Below, in pieces: positions 26,639 to 35,135 of a stretch of DNA of 64,000 nucleotides. Below the pieces are notes generated by a model, which saw only the letters and a list, made by a program, of their open reading frames with translations, ran no database searches and was not told the DNA's origin. Location of the stretch: contig NZ_CP013909.1 in NCBI RefSeq assembly GCF_001507645.1, forward strand, positions 4,464,001 through 4,528,000, written 5' to 3'. Within the stretch, counting starts at the first letter, position 1. The number at the start of each line of letters is the position of its first letter. Origin of the DNA: Hymenobacter sedentarius. Its GTDB lineage: Bacteria > Bacteroidota > Bacteroidia > Cytophagales > Hymenobacteraceae. The position numbers and the translations under genes were made by a program.

Positions 26639-26992
26639 AAAATCAACCTTGCGAAATCCATACCACCCCTGCCCATAGAACCTATTGACCGGCCAGTAAA
26701 GACAAAATAACGCAAAAACTACCGGTCAATTGACGCCAGCTTATTTTAAATTGAAGCTCAAGCCTAGGTAGGACTAAAACCGCCGCCACGAAACAGGCGC
26801 CGCGGGAGCTTATCCAGACAGCCAGCCCAACTTCGCCAGCCTCCTTGAAAAAAGGTTGAAACTAGAAACTGCTGGAAATTGAGCCAGGAGCCCCGGCGCC
26901 AGTCCCGCAGCCGCAGGTGCTACAAAGCGCTCCAGGCCCGTTCTTTGAACCAGCTTTTTGTGAGTGTCTCCTTTACCCCACCTTCCTTTCGC
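26639..26992. other. Divergent intergenic region with an inverted repeat
   Basis: 354 bp between the divergent LysM and kdsB genes. ATTGACCGG at 26684-26692 and CCGGTCAAT at 26722-26730 form a perfect 9-bp inverted repeat with 29 bases between; it could be a dual operator or a stem-loop. The stretch 26700-26770 is AT-rich and probably holds the LysM promoter. An in-frame extension of kdsB back to 26879 is not supported by family length. Confidence 0.55.
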
Positions 26993-27745
26993 ATGGTTCT
27001 TGGCCTCATTCCCGCCCGTTTTGCTTCTACCCGCCTGCCCGGCAAGCCCCTCGTCGACCTGGGCGGCCTCAGCATGATTCAGCGGGTGGTGGCGCAGGCC
27101 AAGCAAGCCAACCTGGCCCGCGTGGTAGTAGCCACCGATGATGCGCGCATCCTGGAGCACGTGCGCAGCTTTGGGGGCGAGGCGGTGCTCACGCAGCCCG
27201 ACCACCCCAGCGGCACCGACCGGCTGTGGGAGGCTTTCCAGCAATTGGGCAGCCCGCCCGAGGTGCATTGCATCGTCAACATTCAAGGCGATGAGCCATT
27301 TGTTCATCCCGCCCAAATCAACGCCTTGGCCGACTTATTCGCCGACGAGGCCACTGCGCCGGACATTGCCACGCTGGTCAAGCCCGTGGTTTCGGAAGAA
27401 GAGCTGTTCAGCCCGCACCTGCCCAAGGTGGTGCTCAACCAGCGCGGGCACGCCCTGTATTTCAGCCGCCACCCCCTGCCCTATCAGCGCCAGCGCGGCA
27501 CCACCGAGTGGCTGGCCCACCACCGCTACCTGCGCCACCTGGGCCTGTACGCCTACAAGCCAAGTGTGCTGGAGCAGCTCACGCAGTTGCCCGTATCGCC
27601 CCTCGAAGCCGCCGAGAGCCTCGAGCAGCTGCGCTGGCTGGAGGCGGGCTTCCAGATAGCCTGCGCAAAAACGGAGCTGGATGCGTTCGGGATTGACACG
27701 CCCGAGGACGTGGAAAAGGCCCGCGCCCGGCTGGCCGCGCTTTAG
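26993..27745 (+). CDS. kdsB: 3-deoxy-manno-octulosonate cytidylyltransferase
   Basis: ATG 26993 (MVLGLIPARFASTRLPGKPL) gives 250 residues, the usual KdsB length. Hallmarks: the nucleotide-binding PARFASTRLPGKPL, VVVATDDARI, SGTDRLWEAF, VNIQGDEPFV, LYFSRHPLPYQR and HLGLYAYK. The enzyme makes CMP-Kdo for lipopolysaccharide inner core. Its TAG stop overlaps the stop of the convergent DUF1622 gene by four bases. Confidence 0.96.
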   Translation: MVLGLIPARFASTRLPGKPLVDLGGLSMIQRVVAQAKQANLARVVVATDDARILEHVRSFGGEAVLTQPDHPSGTDRLWEAFQQLGSPPEVHCIVNIQGDEPFVHPAQINALADLFADEATAPDIATLVKPVVSEEELFSPHLPKVVLNQRGHALYFSRHPLPYQRQRGTTEWLAHHRYLRHLGLYAYKPSVLEQLTQLPVSPLEAAESLEQLRWLEAGFQIACAKTELDAFGIDTPEDVEKARARLAAL

Positions 27746-28170
27746 CCTTCCACGCGGCTCACCACTTCTTCTTCGGGGCTGGCCTCGTGGCGTTCCTCGC
27801 GCATTTCCCGCGACAGGAAGTAGTTTAAGGCCGTCCGGATTACGGCAATGGCGCCGAGCTTCCCAATCTGCTCCCAGCTTGGCGCAATGGCCGTGGAGAG
27901 GATATCGGCGCCCAGCTGAAACTCTAACGCCAACGCCAGGTACCGCGCCAAGGCCAATCGAATGGCGGTAAAATCCGCCGTTTGGCGCTTGACCAGGGCC
28001 TTCACCAGCAGCCAGCCCGCGGTGAGAATGCCCAGCGCAATGATGGTGGCGCCCACCGTTTCCACGCCCAGTTTCAGCCACAGCACGGCATTGATGACGG
28101 CGCTCTCGGCCTGGCCGTGCAGCGACGTTATATCATGAGGGGCTTCGGGCAGGTTGGGAAATTGGGGCAT
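27742..28170 (-). CDS. DUF1622 membrane protein
   Basis: A 142-residue protein with three membrane helices (VGATIIALGILTAGWLLVKA, LARYLALALEFQLGADIL, LGAIAVIRTALNYFL) and the DUF1622 signature of the central helices. The C-terminus is acidic (EASPEEEVVSRVEG). No function is established for the family. The stop codon overlaps the kdsB stop in a tail-to-tail arrangement. Confidence 0.9.
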   Translation of the reverse strand: MPQFPNLPEAPHDITSLHGQAESAVINAVLWLKLGVETVGATIIALGILTAGWLLVKALVKRQTADFTAIRLALARYLALALEFQLGADILSTAIAPSWEQIGKLGAIAVIRTALNYFLSREMREERHEASPEEEVVSRVEG

Positions 28171-28249
28171 AGCAGCAGGTGAGTGAAAAGCAGTGGAGCT
28201 GAAAAGAGCGGGGCGAATACGATGCGGTCCTGAGTTGAGCCAATGGCAC

Positions 28250-28594
28250 TTAGCCGCCGGCCTTTTTGGCCTTATACCCCTCTTTCAGCAGCACATCCAG
28301 CACCTTGTCGCGGAAGTCGCCCTGCACCAGGATTTCGCCGTCCTTGGCATTGCCGCCCACGCCGCACTTGGTTTTGAGCAGCTTGCCTAGGGCCTGCATA
28401 TCGGCATCGGTGCCCACAAAGCCCGTAACTAGCGTCACTTGCTTGCCGCCGCGCTGCTTTTTGTCGAGCTGCACGCGCAGCTGTTGCTGCTGGGGCGGCA
28501 GCGTAATAGCGGCGGCCGCCTCATCGGTTTGGTAAGTAAAATCGGGGTTGGTGGAGTACACCACGCCCTGCCTTTGGTTTTTATCAGCTTTCAT
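28250..28594 (-). CDS. SUI1/eIF1-like translation factor (YciH family)
   Basis: A 114-residue protein with the SUI1 fold in its C-terminal 80 residues: LRVQLDKKQRGGKQVTLVTG, LLKTKCGVGGNAKDGEILVQ and GDFRDKVLDVLLKEGYKAKK. Bacterial YciH resembles eukaryotic eIF1 and affects start-codon fidelity on the 30S subunit. The N-terminal extension is hydrophilic. Confidence 0.93.
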   Translation of the reverse strand: MKADKNQRQGVVYSTNPDFTYQTDEAAAAITLPPQQQQLRVQLDKKQRGGKQVTLVTGFVGTDADMQALGKLLKTKCGVGGNAKDGEILVQGDFRDKVLDVLLKEGYKAKKAGG

Positions 28595-28631
28595 AACAGC
28601 AATACTTTAGCACATCTGGTATCTGGCTTCC

Positions 28632-29507
28632 TTATACTGCTACCGCCAATGCCATGGGCAGCAGGTCAATTACAAACTCGATATCGTGCCCCAGGTAGTC
28701 GCCGTCGACGTGGAAGCCGATGGGCGCCTGGGCCGTGACCCGGCCGCGCGCCACCCGAAAGTACTCGGCGGCATTGGATTGGGGCAGGTTGCCGAGGGCC
28801 ATGCCCAGGCTCACCTTCATGGCCCGAATTACGGGCAGGGCGTCAATCAGGCACACGTCGAGCAGGCCGTCGCGCAGGTCGGCCAAGGGCGCAATGTAGG
28901 CGTTGTTGCCGTACTGCGAGGCATTGGCAAAGGCCAGCACGTAGCAATTGGTTTCTTCCACCTGCCCGTCCAGCTCAACCCGCACCGGCACCGGCAGGTA
29001 GCGGCGGTACTCGCGCAGCGTTACGCGCAGGTAGGTGCTCAGGCCGCGCGAGCCGGCCAGGGCAAAGTGCTGGCTCACGTGCGCATCAAACCCCAGCCCG
29101 GCCGTGCAAAAAAACGGGTGGCCGTTCATCGTGCCCACGTCCATGCGGCTGAAATCGGGGGTGGCCAGCCGCCGCAGGGCCGCCGGCAAGCCCAGCGGTA
29201 CCTTTAAGTGGCGGGCCAGGCCATTGCCGGAGCCCTGCGGCACTATGCCCAGGGCCGCCGCCGTGCCCAGCAGCCCCCGCCCTACTTCGTTGATGGTGCC
29301 ATCGCCGCCCACGGCGGCCACTACCTCGAAGCCTTCAGCCGAGGCCGCCCGGGCCAGCTCCACGGCGTGGCCGGCCGCTTGGGTGAGGCGAATTTCATAG
29401 TTGCCTTCCAGCGCGCCAAAATGCTGCGCTATCAGCGCCGGCATGTCGTAGCGACGGCTGGGTCCAGCAATGGGGTTCAGAATAAAACAGGTTTTGGGCA
29501 TGGGCAA
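28632..29507 (-). CDS. Diacylglycerol/sphingosine kinase-like lipid kinase
   Basis: A 291-residue member of the DagK/YegS family: ILNPIAGPSRRYDMP at the N-terminus, the nucleotide-binding AAVGGDGTINEVGRGL, VPQGSGNGLARHLKVPLG, and the C-terminal DGLLDVCLIDALPVIRAMK. It should phosphorylate a membrane lipid with ATP; substrate unknown. The start could be the first or third codon (MPMPKTCFIL). It lies 37 bp upstream of SUI1 on the same strand. Confidence 0.92.
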   Translation of the reverse strand: MPMPKTCFILNPIAGPSRRYDMPALIAQHFGALEGNYEIRLTQAAGHAVELARAASAEGFEVVAAVGGDGTINEVGRGLLGTAAALGIVPQGSGNGLARHLKVPLGLPAALRRLATPDFSRMDVGTMNGHPFFCTAGLGFDAHVSQHFALAGSRGLSTYLRVTLREYRRYLPVPVRVELDGQVEETNCYVLAFANASQYGNNAYIAPLADLRDGLLDVCLIDALPVIRAMKVSLGMALGNLPQSNAAEYFRVARGRVTAQAPIGFHVDGDYLGHDIEFVIDLLPMALAVAV

Positions 29508-29576
29508 CGCCCAGCGCGTGCTTGGCGGATGAGGAAAGAAAAAAGTTGGCTAGGCCGGCTACGACCGGGCGGCATG

Positions 29577-29626
29577 AAAAAACGCCGCCCGCCCCGCCAC
29601 GAGTGGCAAAGCGAGCGGCGTTTTTT
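29577..29626 (-). terminator. Intrinsic terminator of gap
   Basis: AAAAAACGCCGC at 29577-29588 pairs exactly with GCGGCGTTTTTT at 29615-29626. It lies directly after the gap stop codon and, being symmetric, could also work on the plus strand. Confidence 0.88.
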
Positions 29627-29639
29627 ACGAGCGCAGCAA

Positions 29640-30647
29640 TTAACCGTTCATCTGCTCGCCGAGCTTCTGAATCAAATCAGCCGTGCGGGTCGAGTAGCCG
29701 GTTTCGTTGTCGTACCAGCCGATAACCTTGGCCAGCGTGCCGTTGGCCGAAGTCAGCTCCGAGTCGAAGATGCAGCTGTGGGGGTTGCCCACGATGTCGA
29801 TGCTCACCAGCGGGTCGGTAGCGAATTCGATGATGCCTTTCATGGGGCCTTCAGCGGCCGTTTTCAGGGCTTGGTTGATTTCCTCTTTGGTCACTTCCCG
29901 CTTCAGGATAACGGTCAGGTCGGTCATCGAGCCATCCGGAACGGGCACGCGCATGGCAAGGCCATCCAGCTTACCTTTCAGCTTGGGCAGCACCAGGCCC
30001 ACGGCTTTGGCGGCGCCGGTGCTGGTGGGGATGATGCTGTAAGCCGCCGCGCGGGCGCGGCGCAGGTCCTTGTGGGGCGCATCCTGCAGGTTCTGGTCCG
30101 AAGTGTACGCGTGCACCGTGGTGATGTAGCCTTTCTCGATACCAAAGGCATCGTCGAGCACCTTGGCCATCGGGGCCAGGCAGTTGGTGGTGCAGCTGGC
30201 GTTGCTCAGAATGGTTTCGTTGCCGGTGAGGATGTCCTCGTTCACGCCCAACACCACGGTGGGGATGTTGCCGGTAGCGGGGGCTGAAATCACCACCTTC
30301 TTAGCACCAGCCGTGATGTGCTGGCCCGCGCCGGCTTCATCTACGAAGCGGCCCGTGGACTCCAGCACCACGTCAACACCCATTTTGCCCCAGGGCAGCA
30401 GTTTGGGGTCGCGCTCGGCCAGCGCCGCAATGCGCTGGCCATTTACGGTCAGGCTTTCCTCGTCGTAGCTCACGGTGCCGTCGAAGCGGCCGTGTACGGA
30501 GTCGTATTTCAGCAGGTGGGCCAACGTCTTGTTGTCGGTCAAGTCGTTGATGGCGACAATTTCTACGTTGTCGCGGCCAAGCAGCGACTTGAAGGTGAGG
30601 CGGCCGATGCGGCCGAAGCCGTTGATGGCGACTTTGATTTTTGCCAT
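29640..30647 (-). CDS. gap: Glyceraldehyde-3-phosphate dehydrogenase, type I
   Basis: A 335-residue GAPDH: NAD-binding INGFGRIGRLTFKSLL at the N-terminus, catalytic Cys in LSNASCTTNCLAPMAKVL, AMRVPVPDGSMTDLTVI and the closing GWYDNETGYSTRTADLI. It oxidises glyceraldehyde-3-phosphate in glycolysis. Stand-alone gene with its own terminator; a TATCTTCG box lies 60 bp upstream on the minus strand (30707-30714). Confidence 0.97.
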   Translation of the reverse strand: MAKIKVAINGFGRIGRLTFKSLLGRDNVEIVAINDLTDNKTLAHLLKYDSVHGRFDGTVSYDEESLTVNGQRIAALAERDPKLLPWGKMGVDVVLESTGRFVDEAGAGQHITAGAKKVVISAPATGNIPTVVLGVNEDILTGNETILSNASCTTNCLAPMAKVLDDAFGIEKGYITTVHAYTSDQNLQDAPHKDLRRARAAAYSIIPTSTGAAKAVGLVLPKLKGKLDGLAMRVPVPDGSMTDLTVILKREVTKEEINQALKTAAEGPMKGIIEFATDPLVSIDIVGNPHSCIFDSELTSANGTLAKVIGWYDNETGYSTRTADLIQKLGEQMNG

Positions 30648-30961
30648 TGGAAAACTGGAAAAATAGGTGTCTGGCTGCCACGCTGGCAGCCGGTTGAAAC
30701 GCGGGGCGAAGATAGCAGGACCAAAGCGGGTTCGCTAACATCAGGAACCGGCAGTGCCCTGTTTACTTCTCTTACGCTCCTCATGAGCTTATCGATGACC
30801 ACATTTTGCCAAAGCCAGCCCTACCGCAGCATCTCAGAAAACGAATTGAAATATTTTTGAGCCTGAAAAACAACGCACTTTACTCGGCTCAGCACTTTTT
30901 TTTACCTCCTGACTTGCACGGAAAGGAGCGCGCCGTATCTTTGCACCACCAAAACAAACAC
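30648..30961. promoter_or_regulatory. Divergent promoter region of gap and tRNA-Glu
   Basis: 314 bp without a gene. On the minus strand TATCTTCG at 30707-30714 is a -7 candidate for gap. On the plus strand TTG at 30914-30916, 19 bases, then TATCTTTG at 30936-30943 matches the Bacteroidota promoter (TTG-N19-TAnnTTTG) closely and ends 18 bp before the tRNA. Confidence 0.65.
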
Positions 30962-31033
30962 GGTCCGTTCGTCTAGGGGTTAGGACAGTAGATTTTCATT
31001 CTACCAACAGGGGTTCGATTCCCCTACGGACTA
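30962..31033 (+). tRNA. tRNA-Glu (anticodon TTC)
   Basis: A complete cloverleaf: acceptor GGTCCGT pairs with ACGGACT (one G-T pair at the end), D-arm with GTCTAGGGGTTAGGAC, anticodon stem GTAGA/TCTAC around the loop TTTTCAT (anticodon TTC), T-arm AGGGGTTCGATTCCCCT. The discriminator is A and CCA is not encoded. The integrase gene begins about 150 bp downstream, so this tRNA is the probable integration target. Confidence 0.97.
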
Positions 31034-31054
31034 CAATACAACTCAACCGGAAGG

Positions 31055-31102
31055 CCCGGAAAATTGCTCCTCACGTCGTGAAAGCAGTTTTCCGGGTTTT
31101 TT
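31055..31102 (+). terminator. Terminator downstream of tRNA-Glu
   Basis: CCCGGAAAATTGCT at 31055-31068 pairs with AGCAGTTTTCCGGG at 31083-31096 with one mismatch, followed by six T. It lies between the tRNA and the integrase start. Confidence 0.8.
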
Positions 31103-31182
31103 GCGTTTGGCCCGCACGGTGGTTCACGACGCGAAACCGGGGGTTCCCTATCCGAGGGACGCCCCCCTTTACGCCCCCCCGT

Positions 31183-32496
31183 ATGGTTACCCAATTTGTG
31201 TTGCGAAGCGACAAGAAAGATTCTACCGGGCGCTGCCCGGTGCATCTGGTGGTGTACTTTGATGGTGCCCGCCTCAAATGTGCCACTGGCGAAAAGTGCA
31301 AGCCGGCCGACTGGAACGCCGACAAGCAAAAGTTCCGGGCCTCGTATCCGCTGGCTGAGGAAGCGAATGACCTGCTAAAACTGATGGCGGGCAACGTGCT
31401 GGCATGGTGGCGCAAGCTGCGGGCGGCCGGTGAGGCCCCTACCCTGGCGGGCCTTCGGGCGGTGTTGCGGCCCGCGCCGGCACCCGAGCCTGAGGTAGTG
31501 CAACGGCACTCCTTGCCGACGTTGTTTGAGCAGCACCGCCAGGCGCTGCGGGCCCGGGGCTACGCAGGCCACACCCTGAGGCAGCGAAAAATGTTGTGCA
31601 GCTGGCTCCTGGGATTCGAAAGCAGCAGGGGCGAATTGCTTGACCCCACGACGTACAACCTAGCCACGCATGACAGGGTGCTGAGCTATTTGCGCTTTGA
31701 CCGGAAGTTGGCGCCCAATACCATTGCCAGCTTCGTGCGCGGGCTGAAGGTATTTTTAAAGTGGTGCCGGGATGAGTTGGGGCTACCCGTGCCGGTGGAA
31801 CTGCGCAAGCTGCAGAGCAAGCACCAGAACGGAGTAAAAATGTGGCTCAGCGCCGCCGACCTGGACGCTTTGTCTAACGCGGTACTGCCGGCTCACTTGG
31901 TGAGGGTGCGCGACGTGCTGCTGTTTTGCTGCTACACGGGCTTGCGGTACTCGGACGTGTTCGCGTTGCAGCCTGGCCACCTGCACGAGTGGAACGGGTC
32001 GCGGGTGCTGCGGCTGATACAAACCAAAACACGCACGGGAGTGAGCGTTTACCTGACGGAGGCGGCGGGCGCTATCATTGACCGGTACGCGGTGGATGGC
32101 GAGCGGAAACGGCTGCTGCCGGTGCTGGCCAACCAGGTGATGAACCGCTATCTGAAAAAGGTGGGCCAGTACGCCTGTCTAACAGGCGACGTGGTGGTAA
32201 CGGAGCTAATTGCGGGTGAGGTCGTGAAAAAGTCGGTGCCGAAATACGAGCTGCTGACCTCGCACACGGCCCGTCACACCTTCGCCACGCAAAGCCTGCT
32301 GCGCGGGATGCCGGTGGAAGTGCTGCAGAAAGTGATGGGGCACGCCAACATTCAAACCACCCTGCTATACGCGAAAGTGGTGGAGGACCTGCAGCACAAC
32401 ACCATGCGCCGCATCTGGGAGGGTCAGGGAGCCGTTACCGAAAGCACGGAGGCCCGGGACAGCCAGATTTGCGCGGTAGAGCCTTTGGCTGCCTGA
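31183..32496 (+). CDS. int: Tyrosine recombinase / integrase
   Basis: ATG 31183 (MVTQFVLRSDKKDSTGRCPV) gives 437 residues; the frame is open upstream but runs through the tRNA terminator. N-terminal Arm/SAM-like domains (about 1-220) precede the catalytic domain with the first Arg in CYTGLRYSDVFAL, the HxxR in TSHTARHTFATQSLL, a His in VMGHANIQTTLLYAKV whose Tyr is the nucleophile. It belongs to the Bacteroidota-type integrases of conjugative and phage-like islands. Its place right after tRNA-Glu marks the left end of an integrated element. Confidence 0.93.
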   Translation: MVTQFVLRSDKKDSTGRCPVHLVVYFDGARLKCATGEKCKPADWNADKQKFRASYPLAEEANDLLKLMAGNVLAWWRKLRAAGEAPTLAGLRAVLRPAPAPEPEVVQRHSLPTLFEQHRQALRARGYAGHTLRQRKMLCSWLLGFESSRGELLDPTTYNLATHDRVLSYLRFDRKLAPNTIASFVRGLKVFLKWCRDELGLPVPVELRKLQSKHQNGVKMWLSAADLDALSNAVLPAHLVRVRDVLLFCCYTGLRYSDVFALQPGHLHEWNGSRVLRLIQTKTRTGVSVYLTEAAGAIIDRYAVDGERKRLLPVLANQVMNRYLKKVGQYACLTGDVVVTELIAGEVVKKSVPKYELLTSHTARHTFATQSLLRGMPVEVLQKVMGHANIQTTLLYAKVVEDLQHNTMRRIWEGQGAVTESTEARDSQICAVEPLAA

Positions 32497-32559
32497 GCAT
32501 CGGCGCGGAGTCGGGCGAGGGTGGCTTTTGCTATACTCCAGCTATACTCGAAGGTGGGC

Positions 32560-32754
32560 CTATTTCCCGTTCAGGGCGCGGGAAACTTCGGCCTCGGGGA
32601 GGTGGGTGAACTGGCAGAACTCGGCGACGGACACGTAGGCGCGGGCGGGCTTGTCGAAGTGCTTGCGAATGCGCTGCAGCAGCACCTTGGCGGTGCTGTA
32701 TTTGGTGCCGGTAAGCTGGGCTGCTTCCTTGGGGCAGATGCACACCTGGGGCAT
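32560..32754 (-). CDS. Small DNA-binding-like protein near integrase (excisionase-like)
   Basis: ATG 32754 (MPQVCICPKEAAQLTGTKYS) gives 64 residues. The pattern PKEAAQLTGTKYSTAKVLLQ then YVSVAEFCQFTHLPEAEVSR suggests a small helical DNA-binding protein, comparable to excisionase-type factors found beside Bacteroidota integrases. It is convergent with the integrase. Assignment is by size, context and helix-turn-helix-like spacing only. Confidence 0.55.
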   Translation of the reverse strand: MPQVCICPKEAAQLTGTKYSTAKVLLQRIRKHFDKPARAYVSVAEFCQFTHLPEAEVSRALNGK

Positions 32755-32824
32755 AATTGGACCAATTGGGGTGAAAGTGGCAGACGAATATACAACGGCT
32801 AAAACCCGTCCGTAGGTTCGGAGC

Positions 32825-33430
32825 ATGGAGGCCCAACGGACTGTTTTACGGGTAGGTGAACTGGCGCTGCTGGCGGTGCTGGTCGCGGGCTGTCTGTCGA
32901 GCCAGAGTGAGACGGGCGAGCCGCTGTCGTTCACGGCCCGCGCCGCGGCGGCCGCGGAGGCGGCCCGGGTGGTGCGCGTCGTCGACGCCGATACCTACAT
33001 CCTGCTGGCGGGCTCCTCGACCTACCGGTTCCGGCTGCTGGGCGTGGACGCGCCGGAGCGGGACCAGCCGTTTGGGCCGCAGGCCGCCGACTCGATGGCG
33101 CGGCTGCTGAAGCCGGGACGGGTGGTGCTGGTGGCCCGGGCTGGCATGGACCTCTACGGCCGGACGCTGGGCACCGTGCTGCTGCCAACGGCAACCGTGG
33201 CCGCGGCGGGCCGCCCCGTGCCTTTGGATTCGCTGATGGTGGTGCGGGGCTGGGCCTGGGCCTTTGACCCGGACCACAAAGTAGCCGGACGGGCACAACA
33301 GCAGGTGGCCGCGCAGCGAGCCGGGCGCGGCTTGTGGAAATGCGGCGTGCCCCAGGCCGTGCCGCCGAAGCTGTGGCGGTCTTTTAATGCTCAAAACAAG
33401 CGGCGCTACCGGGTTGGCTGCACCTGGTAA
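32825..33430 (+). CDS. Staphylococcal-nuclease-like lipoprotein (thermonuclease family)
   Basis: A 201-residue protein with a lipoprotein signal (ELALLAVLVAGCLSS). The SNase domain starts at about residue 47 (ARVVRVVDADTYIL) and has the active-site residues in FRLLGVDAPERDQPFG (Arg, Asp, Glu) and in DLYGRTLGTVLL (Arg). It ends in GRGLWKCGVPQAVPPKLWRS. It should degrade DNA or RNA with calcium at the cell envelope. In an island this can protect against, or process, incoming DNA. Confidence 0.9.
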   Translation: MEAQRTVLRVGELALLAVLVAGCLSSQSETGEPLSFTARAAAAAEAARVVRVVDADTYILLAGSSTYRFRLLGVDAPERDQPFGPQAADSMARLLKPGRVVLVARAGMDLYGRTLGTVLLPTATVAAAGRPVPLDSLMVVRGWAWAFDPDHKVAGRAQQQVAAQRAGRGLWKCGVPQAVPPKLWRSFNAQNKRRYRVGCTW

Positions 33431-33488
33431 CCAAGCCGCGCAAGTGAAAGCAGCCGGGTTTTATCTCCAACTTTTATTCCCTATTCTC

Positions 33489-34235
33489 ATGGCCTCTCAA
33501 AATGGCATCCTGGGGTTGCAAGGCACGGTGGGCGGCCTTGTGTTCGCCAAAAACGGCACGGTTCGACAGAAGCCTGCCTCCAACAAAGCCGCCTTCTCCT
33601 CGGCGGCCTCGCTGGCCCGCACGCGTGAAAACGCATCGGAATTCGGCCGCGCGGCCACCGGCGGCAAGCTCATCCGCTCGGCCTTCCGCTCCCTCATCGC
33701 CACGGCCTCGGACGCGCGCATGGTGAGCCGCCTGACGCAGCGGGTGCGCCAAATCGTGGGCCTGGACGAAGCCAACGACCGCGGCGAGCGGGTGGTGGAC
33801 AAGGACAACGTCGGCGGCCTGCTGGGCTTCGACTTCAACAGCGGCGCCGGCCTGGGCCAGAGCCTATTTTTCCCGTTCGCGGTGGCCGTGGCCGGCGCGG
33901 ACGTGACCCTGACGGTGCCCCGCCTGAACCCGGCCACCGACCTGGTGGCCCCGCAGGGCGCCACGCACTTCGAGCTGCTCTACGGGGTGGCAACGATGAA
34001 CTTCGAAACCGGCACCTACGAGGCCGGCACGGTGGCGGCCCCCTTTGGCACGCAGGCGCTGAGCGCGGCCCCCATGGCCGACCAGGCGCTGGTGGCCGCG
34101 CTGCCCACGGCCCCGACCGCGGATGACGTGGTGATGGCCGTGCTGGGCGTCAACTTCTACCAGTCGCTGAACGGGAAGCTCTACCCGCTCAACAACAACG
34201 CCACCAACCCGCTGGCCATTGCCTACGTGGCTTGA
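33489..34235 (+). CDS. Uncharacterised Bacteroidota island protein
   Basis: ATG 33489 (MASQNGILGLQGTVGGLVFA) gives 248 residues. The N-terminal NGILGLQGTVGGLVF and the Arg-rich RTRENASEFGRAATGGKLIR, then RMVSRLTQRVRQIVGLD, recall a widely distributed family of unknown function in Flavobacteriia and Cytophagia that I know only as hypothetical. The C-terminal half is beta-rich (VLGVNFYQSLNGKLYPLNNN). No signal peptide. Virion-related or surface roles are possible; the sequence does not decide. Confidence 0.7.
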   Translation: MASQNGILGLQGTVGGLVFAKNGTVRQKPASNKAAFSSAASLARTRENASEFGRAATGGKLIRSAFRSLIATASDARMVSRLTQRVRQIVGLDEANDRGERVVDKDNVGGLLGFDFNSGAGLGQSLFFPFAVAVAGADVTLTVPRLNPATDLVAPQGATHFELLYGVATMNFETGTYEAGTVAAPFGTQALSAAPMADQALVAALPTAPTADDVVMAVLGVNFYQSLNGKLYPLNNNATNPLAIAYVA

Positions 34236-34337
34236 GCCAGACGGCGTGAATATGCGGCCGGCGCCGACCAGCGCCGGCCGTTTGGGTGGGGCTGGGCCCC
34301 GGTTTCTCTTGGTTTTACTTCTAATTCTTTATTTCTG

Positions 34338-35075
34338 ATGGCTTCCAAAACCGCCTATCAAAAACAAGCGGACAAGCGCCTGAAAACGGCGCTCAAGCTG
34401 CGCGCCCGCTACGACGGCCGGGTGCGCAAATACGCCACGGCCCTCGGCGCGGCCCTGGCGGGCGCGGCCGACGCCAAAGCGCGCGTGGACCGGATTAATT
34501 TGCTCTACGGCGTGGACGTCTCGACGGAAACGCTGCTGGTGCACGACCTGCGCACGGCGGGCCTGCCCGGCACGCTCAGCACGAGCATGGCCGCCAGCAC
34601 GCCGGGCGAGGAAGTGCAGCTCTTTAACGCCATCGTGGATGGCAACGGCGGCGCGGTGCTGGCTTCGGAGCCGCTGTTCGGGGAACTGGTGGACCCCGCG
34701 GCGCCGGTGGCTGACGCGCCCCCGGTCGTGGTGGCCCCGCCCGTGGTAATTGAGCAGTCTCCCGCTCCGCCGGAGGGGCCCGCCCCCGTGATTGACGGGG
34801 CAGTGACGGGGCAGGTGACGCTGGCCGGCCCGAACGGGACGCTGGCGGGCATCACCATTGAATCGGCGCCGGGCGTGAGCCTGGACTTTGCTCCGCTCTA
34901 CAGCGGCAGCTCGACGCCGGTGGACATGTACCTGTTCGTGTACGTGGAGGACCCGATGACCGCGAAGGTGACGTTTGCCGACCGGTACGCCGGCCAGCCC
35001 TTCACTGTGCACTTGGCCGATGGCCGCACGGCCACGGGCCTCTTCACCGAAGGCTCGTATGGCATTGACGTGTAG
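34338..35075 (+). CDS. Hypothetical protein paired with the preceding gene
   Basis: A 245-residue protein with a basic N-terminal helix (KQADKRLKTALKLRARYDGR), an Ala-rich helix (about 40-60), a Pro/Val-rich linker (PPVVVAPPVVIEQSPAPPEG, about 132-155) and a beta-rich C-terminal domain (MYLFVYVEDPMTAKVTFADR). It starts 102 bp after the preceding uncharacterised gene, on the same strand and with the same high GC, and ends just before a strong terminator, so the two probably form a unit. No family recognised. Confidence 0.6.
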   Translation: MASKTAYQKQADKRLKTALKLRARYDGRVRKYATALGAALAGAADAKARVDRINLLYGVDVSTETLLVHDLRTAGLPGTLSTSMAASTPGEEVQLFNAIVDGNGGAVLASEPLFGELVDPAAPVADAPPVVVAPPVVIEQSPAPPEGPAPVIDGAVTGQVTLAGPNGTLAGITIESAPGVSLDFAPLYSGSSTPVDMYLFVYVEDPMTAKVTFADRYAGQPFTVHLADGRTATGLFTEGSYGIDV

Positions 35076-35096
35076 CCGCGGTACCTAACGATAGAA

Positions 35097-35135
35097 TGAA
35101 AAAGGCCAGCTCCCGTTTGGGGGCTGGCCTTTTTC
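35097..35135 (+). terminator. Intrinsic terminator
   Basis: TGAAAAAGGCCAGC(TCCC) pairs with (GGG)GCTGGCCTTTTTCA around a short loop; near-perfect stem with T-run. Bidirectional in principle. Confidence 0.92.

Noticed and set aside
31034..31182. Integrase starting at 31078
   Set aside because: That extension runs through the tRNA terminator stem and has no family similarity; ATG 31183 fits better.
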